From NCBI RefSeq assembly GCF_018294505.1, contig NC_057802.1, positions 308,004,961 to 308,068,960 on the forward strand: DNA of 64,000 bases. The letters are read 5' to 3'. The notes under the pieces are model-generated. The model worked only from the letters and a program-made list of their open reading frames with translations, was not told the origin of the DNA and ran no database searches. Position numbers and translations under genes: made by a program. Numbering within the stretch: the stretch's first letter is position 1; each line of letters starts with the position of its first letter. Positions 11,520 to 21,925 of this stretch are shown here, in pieces. The stretch is from Triticum aestivum (taxonomy: Eukaryota; Streptophyta; Magnoliopsida; Poales; Poaceae).

Positions 11520-12890
11520 CGGAAGTATTGTTGTAATAACATATTAAATAGAATGAGGGTGAACTAAATTTGGAAAGAGAGTGAACTAAATGTGAATAAG
11601 TGAACTAAATTTGAATAAAGTGAACAAAAATTTGAAATGAGAGTGAACTAAATTAAAATTTGAGCGAACTAATTTTGAAAAAGAGAGTGAACAAAATTTG
11701 AACAAGTGAAATAAATTTGAATAAGATGAACTAATTTTGAATGACTCAATTAAATTTGAACAAGTGAACTAAATTTGAATAAGGCGAACTAAAATCAAAT
11801 AATCCTGAACTATATTTGAGTTTAGTGAACTAAATTTGAAAAGGAGAGTGAACTAAATTTGAAATAGAAGCAAACTAAATTTGAATGAGAGAAAACAGAA
11901 ATTGAAAAGAAAGTGAACTAAATGTGAATGAGTGAAGCAAATTTGAACAAGAACTTGATTTGAATAAAGCGAACTAAATTTCAATAAGCGAATTGAATTT
12001 GAAAAGGTGAACAAAAATTGAAATAAGAGTGAACTAAATCTAGTGAACTAATTGTAAAAAAGAGACTGAACTAAATATGAAAACGAGAGTGAACTAAATT
12101 TGAATTTGAGTGAACTAATTTTGAAAAAGAGAGTGAACTAAAATTAAATTTGAGTGAACTAAAATTTGAACAAGCAAACTAAATTTGAATAAGTGAACTA
12201 AATCTGAAAAAGGAGTGCACTAAATTTGAATGTGAATGAACTAATTTGGAAAAGGACAGTGAACAAATTTTGAAAAGAGAGTGAATGAACAATTGAATGA
12301 GTGAACTATATTTGAAAAAGTGAACTAACTTTGAATAAGTGAATTAAATTTGGAAAATGGAACTAAATTTGAAATTGAGCGAAGCACATTTGAATTAGAG
12401 AACTAAAATTAAATTTGAATTCAATGAACTAAATTTGAGTGATAGAATTTTGAAAAAGAGAGTAAACTAAAGTTGAATATGGTGAACTAATATGGAAAAG
12501 AGAGTGAAATAAACTTGAACAAGTGAGCTAAAGTTGAATAAACTGATTAAATTTGAATATGAATGAACTAAATTTGAATATAAGTGAGCTAAAAATTGAA
12601 TAAGTAGATCTAAATTTTTGTGAGAACAAAACTGAGCTAGTTTTAAAAAGAAATGAACTAAATTTGAATTTGAGTGAACTAAAATTAGGTGAACTAAATT
12701 TGAATTCGAGTGAACTAAAAGTATTAAAAAAGAGAGTAACTAAATTAGAAATTGAGTGAACTAAATTTGAATGGGGTGAACTAAATTTGAATAAGAGAAC
12801 TAAATTTCAACAAGTGAACTAAATTTGAAAAAGTGACCTATAATATGAATAAGGTGAACTAAATTTGAACAAGTGAACTAAACGAAAAGG
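11520..12890. repeat. Degenerate tandem array, unit GTGAACTAAATTTGAA
   Basis: About 1.37 kb in which the words GAACTAAATTTGAA and GTGAACTAAA recur more than fifty times with spacing of about 17-40 bases. Larger composite units contain GAAAAAGAGAGTGAAC. Copies have diverged by substitution and small indels. All frames are low-complexity, so this is not a gene. Confidence 0.75.
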
Positions 12891-15319
12891 GTCATTTTCT
12901 TCGACATCCATCTAAAAAATGCATACATGCTTCTAAAAAAGCTGAATAGGGTCATTGAACTTGGAGGTCTTGTTGGCATTGGTACCGGTACATACCGACG
13001 AAACAACATGCAAAATGCAGCGGCAACCTGAATGATGGCCTGCTGCTTTCACACACACATGATCTCATGCATGCATGCATGATCCTGAACACAAATAATG
13101 TAGATATATGCATTGTTGTCGGAAAAAAATGTAATTCATAACTTAGTATTAAATCACTTGTTCGTTGTTTTACCGAAGCCCTTCACAGCGGTGAACGAAA
13201 TTTGCCAAACACTTCCACAAAAAGGCAGAAAAAATAAAATTGTTCCTGATATAGTTACTTTCCCAACACTAGTCGAAAGCTCATTTATTGGGGAAAATAC
13301 CAAAAAATGATACATGACCAACTAGTAACAAAACTGCCAACCATTCAGGATCAAAGGTAGTAACAACTGCCAACCATTGCATAAAGTTATAAAATCCACT
13401 AAATACCCATCGATTAATCAGTATCAAAAAGTAGTTCATCACCGAACACACAAGTAACAGTAGAAAAAAAGAGCTGCAAACATCTCTACAAGGAATCCAA
13501 AAGATAGTTTGCATCTAGTTTAGACATTTTAGCAAACTTTTCCTACATGTAATACAAGCTCATAGATCGAAAGAACTTTGTTGCAGAGCTTATTTCGTTT
13601 CAGTTGGTCATTGGGATAGCTTCTTGCTTCAACTTGTTCAATGGACTTTTAAAAAGCTTGAGTGCTGAAATCATCATGTACTTTGGCACATTCTCCCACG
13701 ACAAAAACAAATAGAAGACATAATGTGTAACTGTGCAAGTAATGGCATACAAATAAAGTAAAAAATGTGTGCACTCTCTAGGAAGAAAAAAATTGTATAT
13801 CCCCCTCCCCTAAAACCATACAATTGTCTCGCAGAGAGCAAGTGGTCATAAAAAAAGCTTGTATTGTATGATTTGCTGCATGACCAAGAAAATCACATTG
13901 TGTTTTAAGCTAAAAAAGGTAGAGCTGCAGCAAAAAAGTTAGAAAAAGTATTATTGACTAATAGCAGTTTTTTCTCAAGGATATGTAGTTCTAGAATTGT
14001 GTTAAAAGACTTTAGAAATAAGTGAAACATACAATAGGCAGTGTGAAGGATATGGTCATGTGTGCTGTAGCTCAAAGTCGAAGACATTCTTGAAAGTATT
14101 TTGCTAAGCATACGAAGCAATTTGATGTTGGAAACCTATTTCCTGGAAATAAAAGATATAATTAGTTATTTTAGGAAAGGGCATGCCGAAAAATACTTCC
14201 TATTGAAGAAGTTGTCATTTTACCAATTTTTTTGCTAAGCTTACAAACCACTAGTGAATTAGAGAGAAAAAAAGAGTTCATGTAGAGGCAATGAATTAGA
14301 AAACTAGTTCATGTAGAGGCAATCGAAAAACGAGGTTAAAGAGACCTTATAAAATTATGGATGGATAGCCAAACTGCCAAGTAACCTGCTTTGTCCAACA
14401 CAGTGGCACGCAGCCATTCCAGTTTACAAGTGATTTTCAAAAGAGAGTATGAACTGGTGAGCTTGTCCATGTGAGACGTGTATGATTCATGAAAGTAGTT
14501 GGCGAAAGCAACTGCGCAATACTAAATTGTTACTGGTTCAGCATTATTGCACGCATGGAAGCTGATTTCTCACTCTTTCTCTATATCAAAGACGGGGCAA
14601 GAGATCCAATTTCCTAATGTACTAACGCCAAGTTAATTTTCTCCACTAAACAGTCAGTCAGCTGCTTACTTATCAATTGCAGGTCTGTCTCCCCTCAAAA
14701 ATAAAATAAAATTGCAGGTCCGTCTCATACACATAAGCATCAATACTATTGCCAAATCATTGGTGAGTTTCTGAATTCTGATGGCAGCTGCTGAAGAGCA
14801 TGACACATTCGCCATCTTCACATCGAAACCCCCTATTAATTGATAAGTCCACACATGATAAGTAACAGAAGGGAGATGAGCACCTACTATGTGCAAATCA
14901 TTGACAAGTTTCCATCCTCTGCACTGAATGAAACAAAAAATGACTAGTAATTAACCAAACAAAACATTGATTCCTTGCAGTCCCGAGCAAAAACTTATCA
15001 CACTAGTGAAAAATCTATATTAAGTAACAGACCGATGCGCTCTATTAGCAGAAGCACAACAAGATGGACACTAACCTAGAGTTCTATCATCAGGAAGACC
15101 GTGGAAAAGATGAAACCATAACTCACAACAGCACAAACCCTAACCAAAAATAGCAACTACTGCTGCTAGATAAACACCCCAATATACGAATACGAGCGAA
15201 TCCACACATGGACTAAGGGATCAAAGAAAAGCATCCATGGATTTGGAAAGAGATAGAGAACAAAGGGAGATGAGCTCGAACCTTCAGAAGTCATGATGAC
15301 CAATGAAACTGTATCTATA
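12891..15319. other. AT-rich segment, nothing recognised
   Basis: This 2.4-kb block is not built of obvious short repeats and looks like ordinary intergenic or intron-like DNA. It contains a CATG-rich stretch (about 13062-13082) and the phrase AACCCTAACC near 15134. On both strands the longest frames are under 80 codons and show no domain. A decayed or non-coding transcription unit cannot be excluded. Confidence 0.35.
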
Positions 15320-16481
15320 TCTATATTTATACCTACTTTATTAACTAATAAAGCAAGATGCATTTCGTCAATTTTTTCATCCGTTCACCGTCCAAAATAA
15401 TTTTTCTCTACCTGAGGTGGTACTAAATTCTTTTTTTTTGAGAAAAGGTGGTACCGAATTCTTATGCGTTTGTCTGCTAGAAAAAGAATTTCCATACGTG
15501 GGTCGCGCGCTGTGGCCTAGCGAAGCCAGCCCACTTATTTTTCTGCCCACGCAGCTGGGAAAATTCTATTTTCTGCACTGCGCGACAAATAGTCAGATTG
15601 GCACAGGACAACCAATAATGAATCGGTCCATTTTTCTTTTTTCTGTGTTTACTTCTATTTTTATTCTCATTTCTCTATCTCTTTTTTCCCTCCCAAGTTA
15701 ATTTTTCTTTTAGCATTTATTTTGTAATTTTTTTTAAATTTTAGAATAAAAAAACAAAATTTGGCAAATGTTCAGGATTCCAAAATTTTGTTGCTATTTT
15801 AAAAAAATCAGAACTTGCAAAAAGTTGCCCATTTTTTAAATTTTTTATTGTCTTTCAAAATTGTTTGGGATTTCTATAACGAAAATGGCATTTCAAAAAA
15901 TGCGCAAAATTTATAAAATATTCATGTTTTAGTGAAATTTTCAAAATTAAAAATAATATTTGTATATAAAAATATACACATTTTCTAAAAATCTTATGAA
16001 TTTTCAACATATGTTCCCGTTCTAAAAATCTTATGAATTTTCAACATATGTTCATTTTCTATAAAAAAGTTGGTGTTTTTAGAAAATATTTGTGAATTTT
16101 AAAAGATGTTCCCTTTCATATTTTGTTTTTGTTTTTTTAAGTGTACATAATTTTCAAGAAACTGTTCATGATTTAAAAAATTGTTCATGTTTCCTAGAAT
16201 ATTCAGAAACTTCATACCTTAAAATTCCTTCGATCGAAAGGAAGAGTAGATTGAATAACTCATGGGCCTTCTCTGGCGTACAATGACGAAACGAAACTCT
16301 TAAATGCCCTCGATCAATGAATGAAAAAATAACCGATTGATTCCTTCACACGTGGCGAAACCGAGAAGCTAAATGTTCATTTTTCGTGTGCACACAAGGT
16401 TATGCTTGCACATATAATTCTCACTAACTTTAAATGCATACTATTTTATCTCATGTTGCAACGCACAGGCATATGTGCTAG
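15320..16481 (+). mobile_element. Short non-autonomous Helitron
   Basis: The 5' end is TCTATATTTATACCTAC followed by TTAACTAATAAAGC, typical of grass Helitrons. The 3' end carries a weak hairpin around TGTTGCAACGCACA (16455-16468), then about ten bases, then CTAG (16478-16481). The host bases are A before (15319) and T after (16482), as expected for insertion between A and T without duplication. The interior is AT-rich with no Rep/helicase and no captured gene fragment recognised, so it would need enzymes in trans. Confidence 0.7.
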
Positions 16482-16482
16482 T

Positions 16483-16892
16483 AGAGAAAAATAGAAAAAA
16501 GTGCATTCAAAAAGGTTCAACAAAACTAATGGATTTGAAAAAGTTTGCAAATTCAAAAACCTCCTGATTTTTAAAAAATCACGAATTTGAAAAAGTTTGC
16601 GCATTTGAAAAAACTTCTCATATTTAAAAATTTTTGTCGATTTTTAAAAAAGGTTCATGAACTCAAAGATATATCATGGTTTTTTTAAATCACTGACTTC
16701 GAATAAAAGTTTGCGGATTTGGAAAAAAGTTTGCTGATTTTTCAAAAAAATCTTATATTTAAAAAAATCATCAATTTTGAAGAAAATGATCAGGAATTTG
16801 AAAAAAGTTAATGCATTTTGAAAAAAAATCATTGATTTGAAAAAATGTTTATCAATTTTGAAAAAGGTTCACGGATTTGAAAAAAGGACGCT
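16483..16892. repeat. Degenerate GATTTGAAAAAGTTTGC array
   Basis: About 400 bases of variants of GAATTTGAAAAAAGTTTGC with alternating GATTTTTAAAAAATC. The array is compositionally like those at 7480-8230 and 9640-10560 and borders the MULE-type MITE. Confidence 0.55.
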
Positions 16893-16906
16893 GATGACGC
16901 CCACAT
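16893..16906 (+). mobile_element. Left tip of a MULE-type MITE split by a Copia insertion
   Basis: The bases GATGACGCCCACAT match the complement of the right tip at 36290-36304 (GATAACGCCCACAG). They join onto 35324 once the Copia element and one copy of its CACAT duplication are removed. Confidence 0.75.
16902..16906. other. Target site duplication CACAT, left copy
   Basis: The same five bases occur at 35319-35323, directly after the far end of the Copia element. Confidence 0.85.
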
Positions 16907-18068
16907 TGTTGGGGAACGTATCATGCAATTTCAAAAAAATTCCTACGATCACGCAAGATCTATCTAGGAGATGCATAGCAACGAGAGGAGGAGAGTGTGT
17001 CCATGTACCCTCGTAGACCAAAAGCGGAAGCGTTAGCTTAACGCGGTTGATGTAGTCGAACGTCTTCGCGATCCAACCGATCAAGCACCGAACGTACGAC
17101 ACCCCCGAGTTCTGCACACGTTCTGCTTGATGACATCCCTCGAACTCTTGATCCAGCAAAGTGTCGAGGGAGAGTCTCGTCAGCACGACGGTGTGGTGAC
17201 GGTGATGGTGATGTCATCCGCGCAGGGCTTCACCTAAGCACTACGACGCTATGACCGGAGGAGTAAACTGTGGAGGGGGGCACCGCACACAGCTAAGAGA
17301 ACAGTTGATGTGCTTTGGGGTGCCCCCTGCTCCCGTATATAAAGGAGGAGGGTAGGAGGCCGCCGGCCCTAGGGGGTGCGCCATGGGGGGGAACCGACTA
17401 GGACTCCTAGTCCAAGTCGCCCCTCCTTCCTTCTCTTGGAGGTGGAAAGGAGGAAGGAGAGGGAGAGGGGGCCGCGCCCCTTCCCCTTGTCCAATTCGGA
17501 CAACCCATGGGGGGGGGGCGCCCCCTTCCCCTTGTCCAATTCGGACAACCCATGGGGGTGGGGGCGCCACCCCTTGTGGGCTTCCCTCTCTCTCCCCTAT
17601 GGCCCATAGTGGCTGAAAGAACATGCGGTGCCCCCATGTTTAGTTTTGGTAATTGATGACAGTCTCTATGGACTAATGGTTGCCTTGGGTTATATTTGAA
17701 GGATTTGTCCATAGGCATTTCTTGAAGTCCATGTGGTGGTTTCAAGGAGTTTATGTGGTGACCAATGTGTTATTAAGGAATTATCCAAAGATTGGTCATG
17801 TGAGAGTTGAGCTTATTGCAAGCATGTCTTGGAGAAGAAGATTGTCTGATCATTCATGTATATCTTCAAGACATCATCCTAATTAAGAGAGTTGAAAAGA
17901 TTCAAGGTTGATCAAGACTAAATCAAGAGTGAATCAACTTGATCAACTCACAAAGCGTAGAAGATGTACCGAGAGGGATCAAGCGATCCCATGGTGTGGT
18001 AAGCATTGTCAATTACGCTTTGTGTACTAACCCATGATCTTCGTGAGAGTTTTTTTTGTGGGGTTAGG

Positions 18069-18251
18069 TTGCGGTGTGCAAGTTCAAGTGAAGCATCATG
18101 AAGAGATCAAATGCTTGAAGCTTGCCGTCCATTGTGGTGACAATGGACTTGTGAAGATGTTGCGGTGTGCAAGTTCAAGTGAAGCATCATGAAGAGATCA
18201 AATGCTTGAAGCTTGCCGTCCATTGTGGTGACAATGGACTTGTGAAGATGT
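18069..18251. repeat. 91-bp tandem duplication in the solo LTR
   Basis: Two consecutive near-identical copies begin GCGGTGTGCAAGTTCAAG at 18071 and 18162. Confidence 0.9.
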
Positions 18252-18869
18252 GCGGAAGAGTGGCTCACCCATAGTGGAGTATGGGGGAGCAATCAACTTG
18301 TCTTCATCGAGCCAACACAACCAAGAAAGGTGGTCCAACTTGAGGGAGTCAAGATCGTCATCATCGAGCTCAAGTGGACCATGTGCAAGGCAAAGGTTTG
18401 TCCTTGATAGGTTTTCTATTTTACCGGTCTCATGATGGTAGTTGGGAGACCGGGTTATAGGATCGATTGCCGTACTATCAAGGGGGGCTCTCGATGAGTA
18501 GCTTGATCGTATCATTCGTAGAGAGCTCAAACCATTGCATCCTTGCATCATCTTTATTGGTTCTTGTTTGGTTCTTTTCTTTGTGAGTTTTGGAGCTTAC
18601 GGTCATCTTGATGATAAGCTCGAGTTCATCGAAAACGGAGCTCACTCGCTTCTTCTATGATGTTTTCGATGTTGGAGGTTATGCCGGTTCTTCTCGGTTG
18701 GAGGTTTCACTCCTCTATTTGTTGGCATACCTCCCCTGCCTCTTCTTACTATAACCAACAAGCATATCTTTATTTGCTGTTTTGATGCTACTCGTCTTCC
18801 TCTATCCAACAAGCTTGAGTTTGCTCAATTCGGAGCTCATATGCAGAAGTTATGGCAGTTTTGGTTTCC

Positions 18870-19205
18870 TTGCGGTAGTACCGCGGGCCGGAGCGGTAGT
18901 ACCGCTTGGGTGCTACAAGCGGTAGTACCGCTCTAGAGCGGTAGTACCACTCCAGAGCGGTAGTACCGCTGGTAGCCCCCAGCCGTAGTACCGCCGCGGT
19001 CTCGTGCTAGTACCGCCTCGATTCGAGGGGTCTTTTTCGTGTCGGGTTTTACGGTACTAGCCGCGGCAGTGGGGGCCGTAGTACCGCTCGTTTGCGGTAG
19101 TACCGCCCTGCCACCGCGGTAGTACCGCTCTGGGCCCAGCGGCAGTACCGCGAGGGGGAGCGGTAGTACCGCTTATAGGGCCAAGCGGTAGTACCGCTCT
19201 CTGCG
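18870..19205. repeat. Array of near-palindromes GCGGTAGTACCGC
   Basis: About a dozen exact or near copies of GCGGTAGTACCGC (6-base arms, single central base) lie about 40 bases upstream of the LTR's TATA box. Spacers vary from about 8 to 60 bases. Each copy can form a small cruciform or serve as a dyad protein-binding site. Confidence 0.85.
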
Positions 19206-19785
19206 GGGCTGAAGTGGGGGTAACGGCTGGATTTCTTCCCTCACTATATAAGGGGGTCTTCTTCCCCAATGAACCTTATCCGTTGAGCTCGTGTTCTTCC
19301 CCCATTGTTGACCTTCTTCGAGCTTGCTAACTCTCAATCCCTCCATGGATTCTTGCTAGTTTTTGAGGGAAAAGAGAGAGGAGATCTAGATCCACATTTC
19401 CACCAATCACTTTCTCCTCTATGTGAGGGGAACCCATTGGATCTAGATCTTGGAGTTCTTGGTGTTCTCCTTCTTGTTCTTCCTCTCATTTTCCTCCCTA
19501 GCATTAGTTTCTTCGGTGGGATTTGAGAGAGAAGGACTTGGGCACTCCGTGTGCCCTTGCCATTGCATTTGGTGCATCGGTTTGAGTTCTCCACGGTGAT
19601 ACGTGGAAGTTACAAGTTGAGAAGCTTATTACTCTTGGGTGCTTGGTGCCCTTGAGCTTGTTCCTCTTGGGTGCTTGGGCGCCCTAGACGGTTGGTGGTG
19701 TTCGGAGCTCAATCATTGTGGTGTAAAGCTCTGGGCAAGCGTCGGGGTCTCCAATTAGGTTGTGGAGATCGCCCCGAGCTATTTG

Positions 19786-19925
19786 ACGGGTACCGGTGAC
19801 CGCCCCCAAGGGTTGCCAAAGTGTACGGGTTCGGTGACCGCCCCCAAGGGTTGCCATTTGTACGGGTTCGGTGACCGCCCCCAAGGGTTGCCATTTGTAC
19901 GGGTTCGGTGACTGCCCTCAAGGGT
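19786..19925. repeat. 37-bp tandem repeat in the solo LTR
   Basis: Three to four copies of a unit containing GGTGACCGCCCCCAAGGG, with starts near 19826, 19863 and 19900. Confidence 0.85.
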
Positions 19926-21421
19926 CCCTTAGTGGAATCACGGCATCTTGCATTGTGCGAGGGCGTGAGGAGATTACGGTGGCCCTAGTGGCTTCTTGGG
20001 GAGCATTGTGCCTCCACACCGCTCCAAACGGAGATTAGCATCCGCAAGGGTGTGAACTTCGGGATACATCGTCGTCTCCGCGTGTCTCGGTTATCTCTTA
20101 CCCGAACCCTTTACTTCTGGACTTTACTTTGTGATAGCCATATTGTTTCTTGTCATACATCTTGCTATCACTTAGTTGTTTATATTGCTTAGCACAAGTT
20201 GTTGGTGCACATAGGTGAGCCTAGTTGTTGTAGGTTTTGTGCTTGTCAAATTAACCGCTAGGTTTATTCCGCATTTGTTCAAGCCTAAACCGTAATTATT
20301 TTAAAGCGCATATTCACCCCCCCTCTAGGCGACATCCACGATCTTTCAGTGGCCCAATACTTTCCCCGGGGGGCTCCGGTAACCCCTCGGTACTCCGATA
20401 AATATCTGAAACGTCTTGAAACCATTCCAGTGTCCAAATACTATCGTCTAATATATCAATCTTTACCTCTCGACCATTTCGAGACTCCTCGTCATGTCCG
20501 TGATCTCATCCGGGACTCTGAACAATCTTCGGTCACCAAAAACACATAACTCATAATACAAATCGTCATCGAACGTTAAGCGTGCGGACCCTACGGGTTC
20601 GAGAACTATGTAGACATGACCGAGACACATCTCCGGTCAATAACCAACACCGGAACCTAGATGCTAATATTGGTTCTTACATATTCTACGGAGATCTTTA
20701 TCGGTCAAACTGCAATGACAACATACGTTATTCCCTTTGTCATCGGTATGTTACTTGCCCGAGATTCGATCGTCGGTATCCTCATACCTAGTTCAATCTC
20801 GTTACCGGCAAGTCTCTTTACTCGTTCCGTAATGCATCATCCCGTAACTAACTCATTAGTCACATTGCTTGCAAGGCTTATCGTGATGTGCATTACCGAG
20901 AGGGCCCAGAGATACCTCTCTGATACTCGGAGTGACAAATCCTAATCTCGATCTATGCCAACCCAACAAACACCTTCGGAGATACCTGTAGAGCATCTTT
21001 ATAATCACCCAGTTACGTTGTGACGTTTGATAGCACACAAGGTATTCCTCTGGTATCCGGGAGTTGCATAATCTCATAGTCAAAGGAATATGTATAAGTC
21101 ATGAAGAAAGCAATAGCAATAAAACTTAACGATCATTATGCTAAGCTAACGGATGGGTCTTGTCCATCACATCATTCTCCTAATGATGTGACCCCGTTCA
21201 TCAAATGACAACACATGTCTGTGGTTAGGAAACTTAACCATCTTTGATTAACGAGATAGTCTAGTAGAGGCTTACTAGGGACACGGTGTTTTGTCTATGT
21301 ATCCACACATGTATCAAGTTTCCGGTTAATACAATTCTAGCATGAATAATAAAAATTTATCATGATATAAGGAAATATAAAATAACAACTTTATTATTTC
21401 CTCTAGGGCATATTTCCTTCA

Positions 21422-21432
21422 GTCTCCCACTT
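21422..21432 (-). other. Polypurine tract of Copia A
   Basis: On the minus strand AAGTGGGAGAC abuts the 3' LTR, as in other BARE-group elements. Confidence 0.8.
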
Positions 21433-21925
21433 GCACTAGAGTCAATAATCTAGTTCACATCGCCACGTGATTTAACACCAATAGTTCACATCACCATGTG
21501 ATTAACACCCATAGTTCACATCGCCATGTGACCAATACCCAAAGGGTTTACTAGAGTCAATAATCTAGTTCACATCGCCATGTGATTAACACCCAAAGAG
21601 TACTAAGGTGTGATCATGTTTTGCTTATGAGAGAAGTTTAGTCAACGGGTCTACCACATTCAGATCCGTATGTATTTTGCAAATTTCTATGTCTATAATG
21701 TTCTGCATGAAGCTACTCTAGCTAATTGCTCCCACTTTCAGTATGTATCCAGATTGAGACTCGGAGTCATCCAAATCGATGTTAAAGCTTGCATCGATGT
21801 AACTCTTTACGATGAACTCTTTATCACCTCCATAACCGACAAATATTTCCTTTGCCCTCTAAGGATAATTTTTGACCACTGTCCAGTGATCTACTCCTGG
21901 ATCACTATTGTACCCCTTTGCCAAG

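Larger units (their letters stand above)
17614..20348 (+). mobile_element. Solo LTR (2735 bp) nested in the Copia LTR
   Basis: It starts TGAAAGA and ends TCTTTCA, a 7-bp inverted terminus of TG...CA type. It is flanked by the duplication GTGGC (17609-17613 and 20349-20353). No primer site, PPT or coding region lies inside, so it is a solo LTR left by recombination between the two LTRs of an element. A TATA box TATATAAG at 19245-19252 indicates plus-strand transcription. The interior contains a 91-bp tandem duplication, a GCGGTAGTACCGC array and a 37-bp tandem repeat. The family was not identified with confidence. Confidence 0.85.
16907..21421 (-). repeat. 3' LTR of Copia A (interrupted)
   Basis: LTR sequence occupies 16907-17613 and 20354-21421, with the solo LTR and its repeated GTGGC between. 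The uninterrupted site is preserved in the partner LTR near 27141-27160, which confirms the junction. Confidence 0.9.

Noticed and set aside
13062..13082. CATG-rich palindromic stretch as a regulatory site
   Set aside because: Simple-sequence origin is enough to explain it and there is no adjacent gene.
13281..13514. A hydrophobic 77-codon minus-strand frame resembling a membrane peptide
   Set aside because: Translations of T-rich DNA look hydrophobic. There are no neighbours, no conserved motif and no promoter.
17241..17624. Frames in the Copia LTR around 17241-17745 and 26817-27346
   Set aside because: They fall in the LTR leader, are low-complexity in Pro, Gly and Arg, and differ between the two LTR copies.
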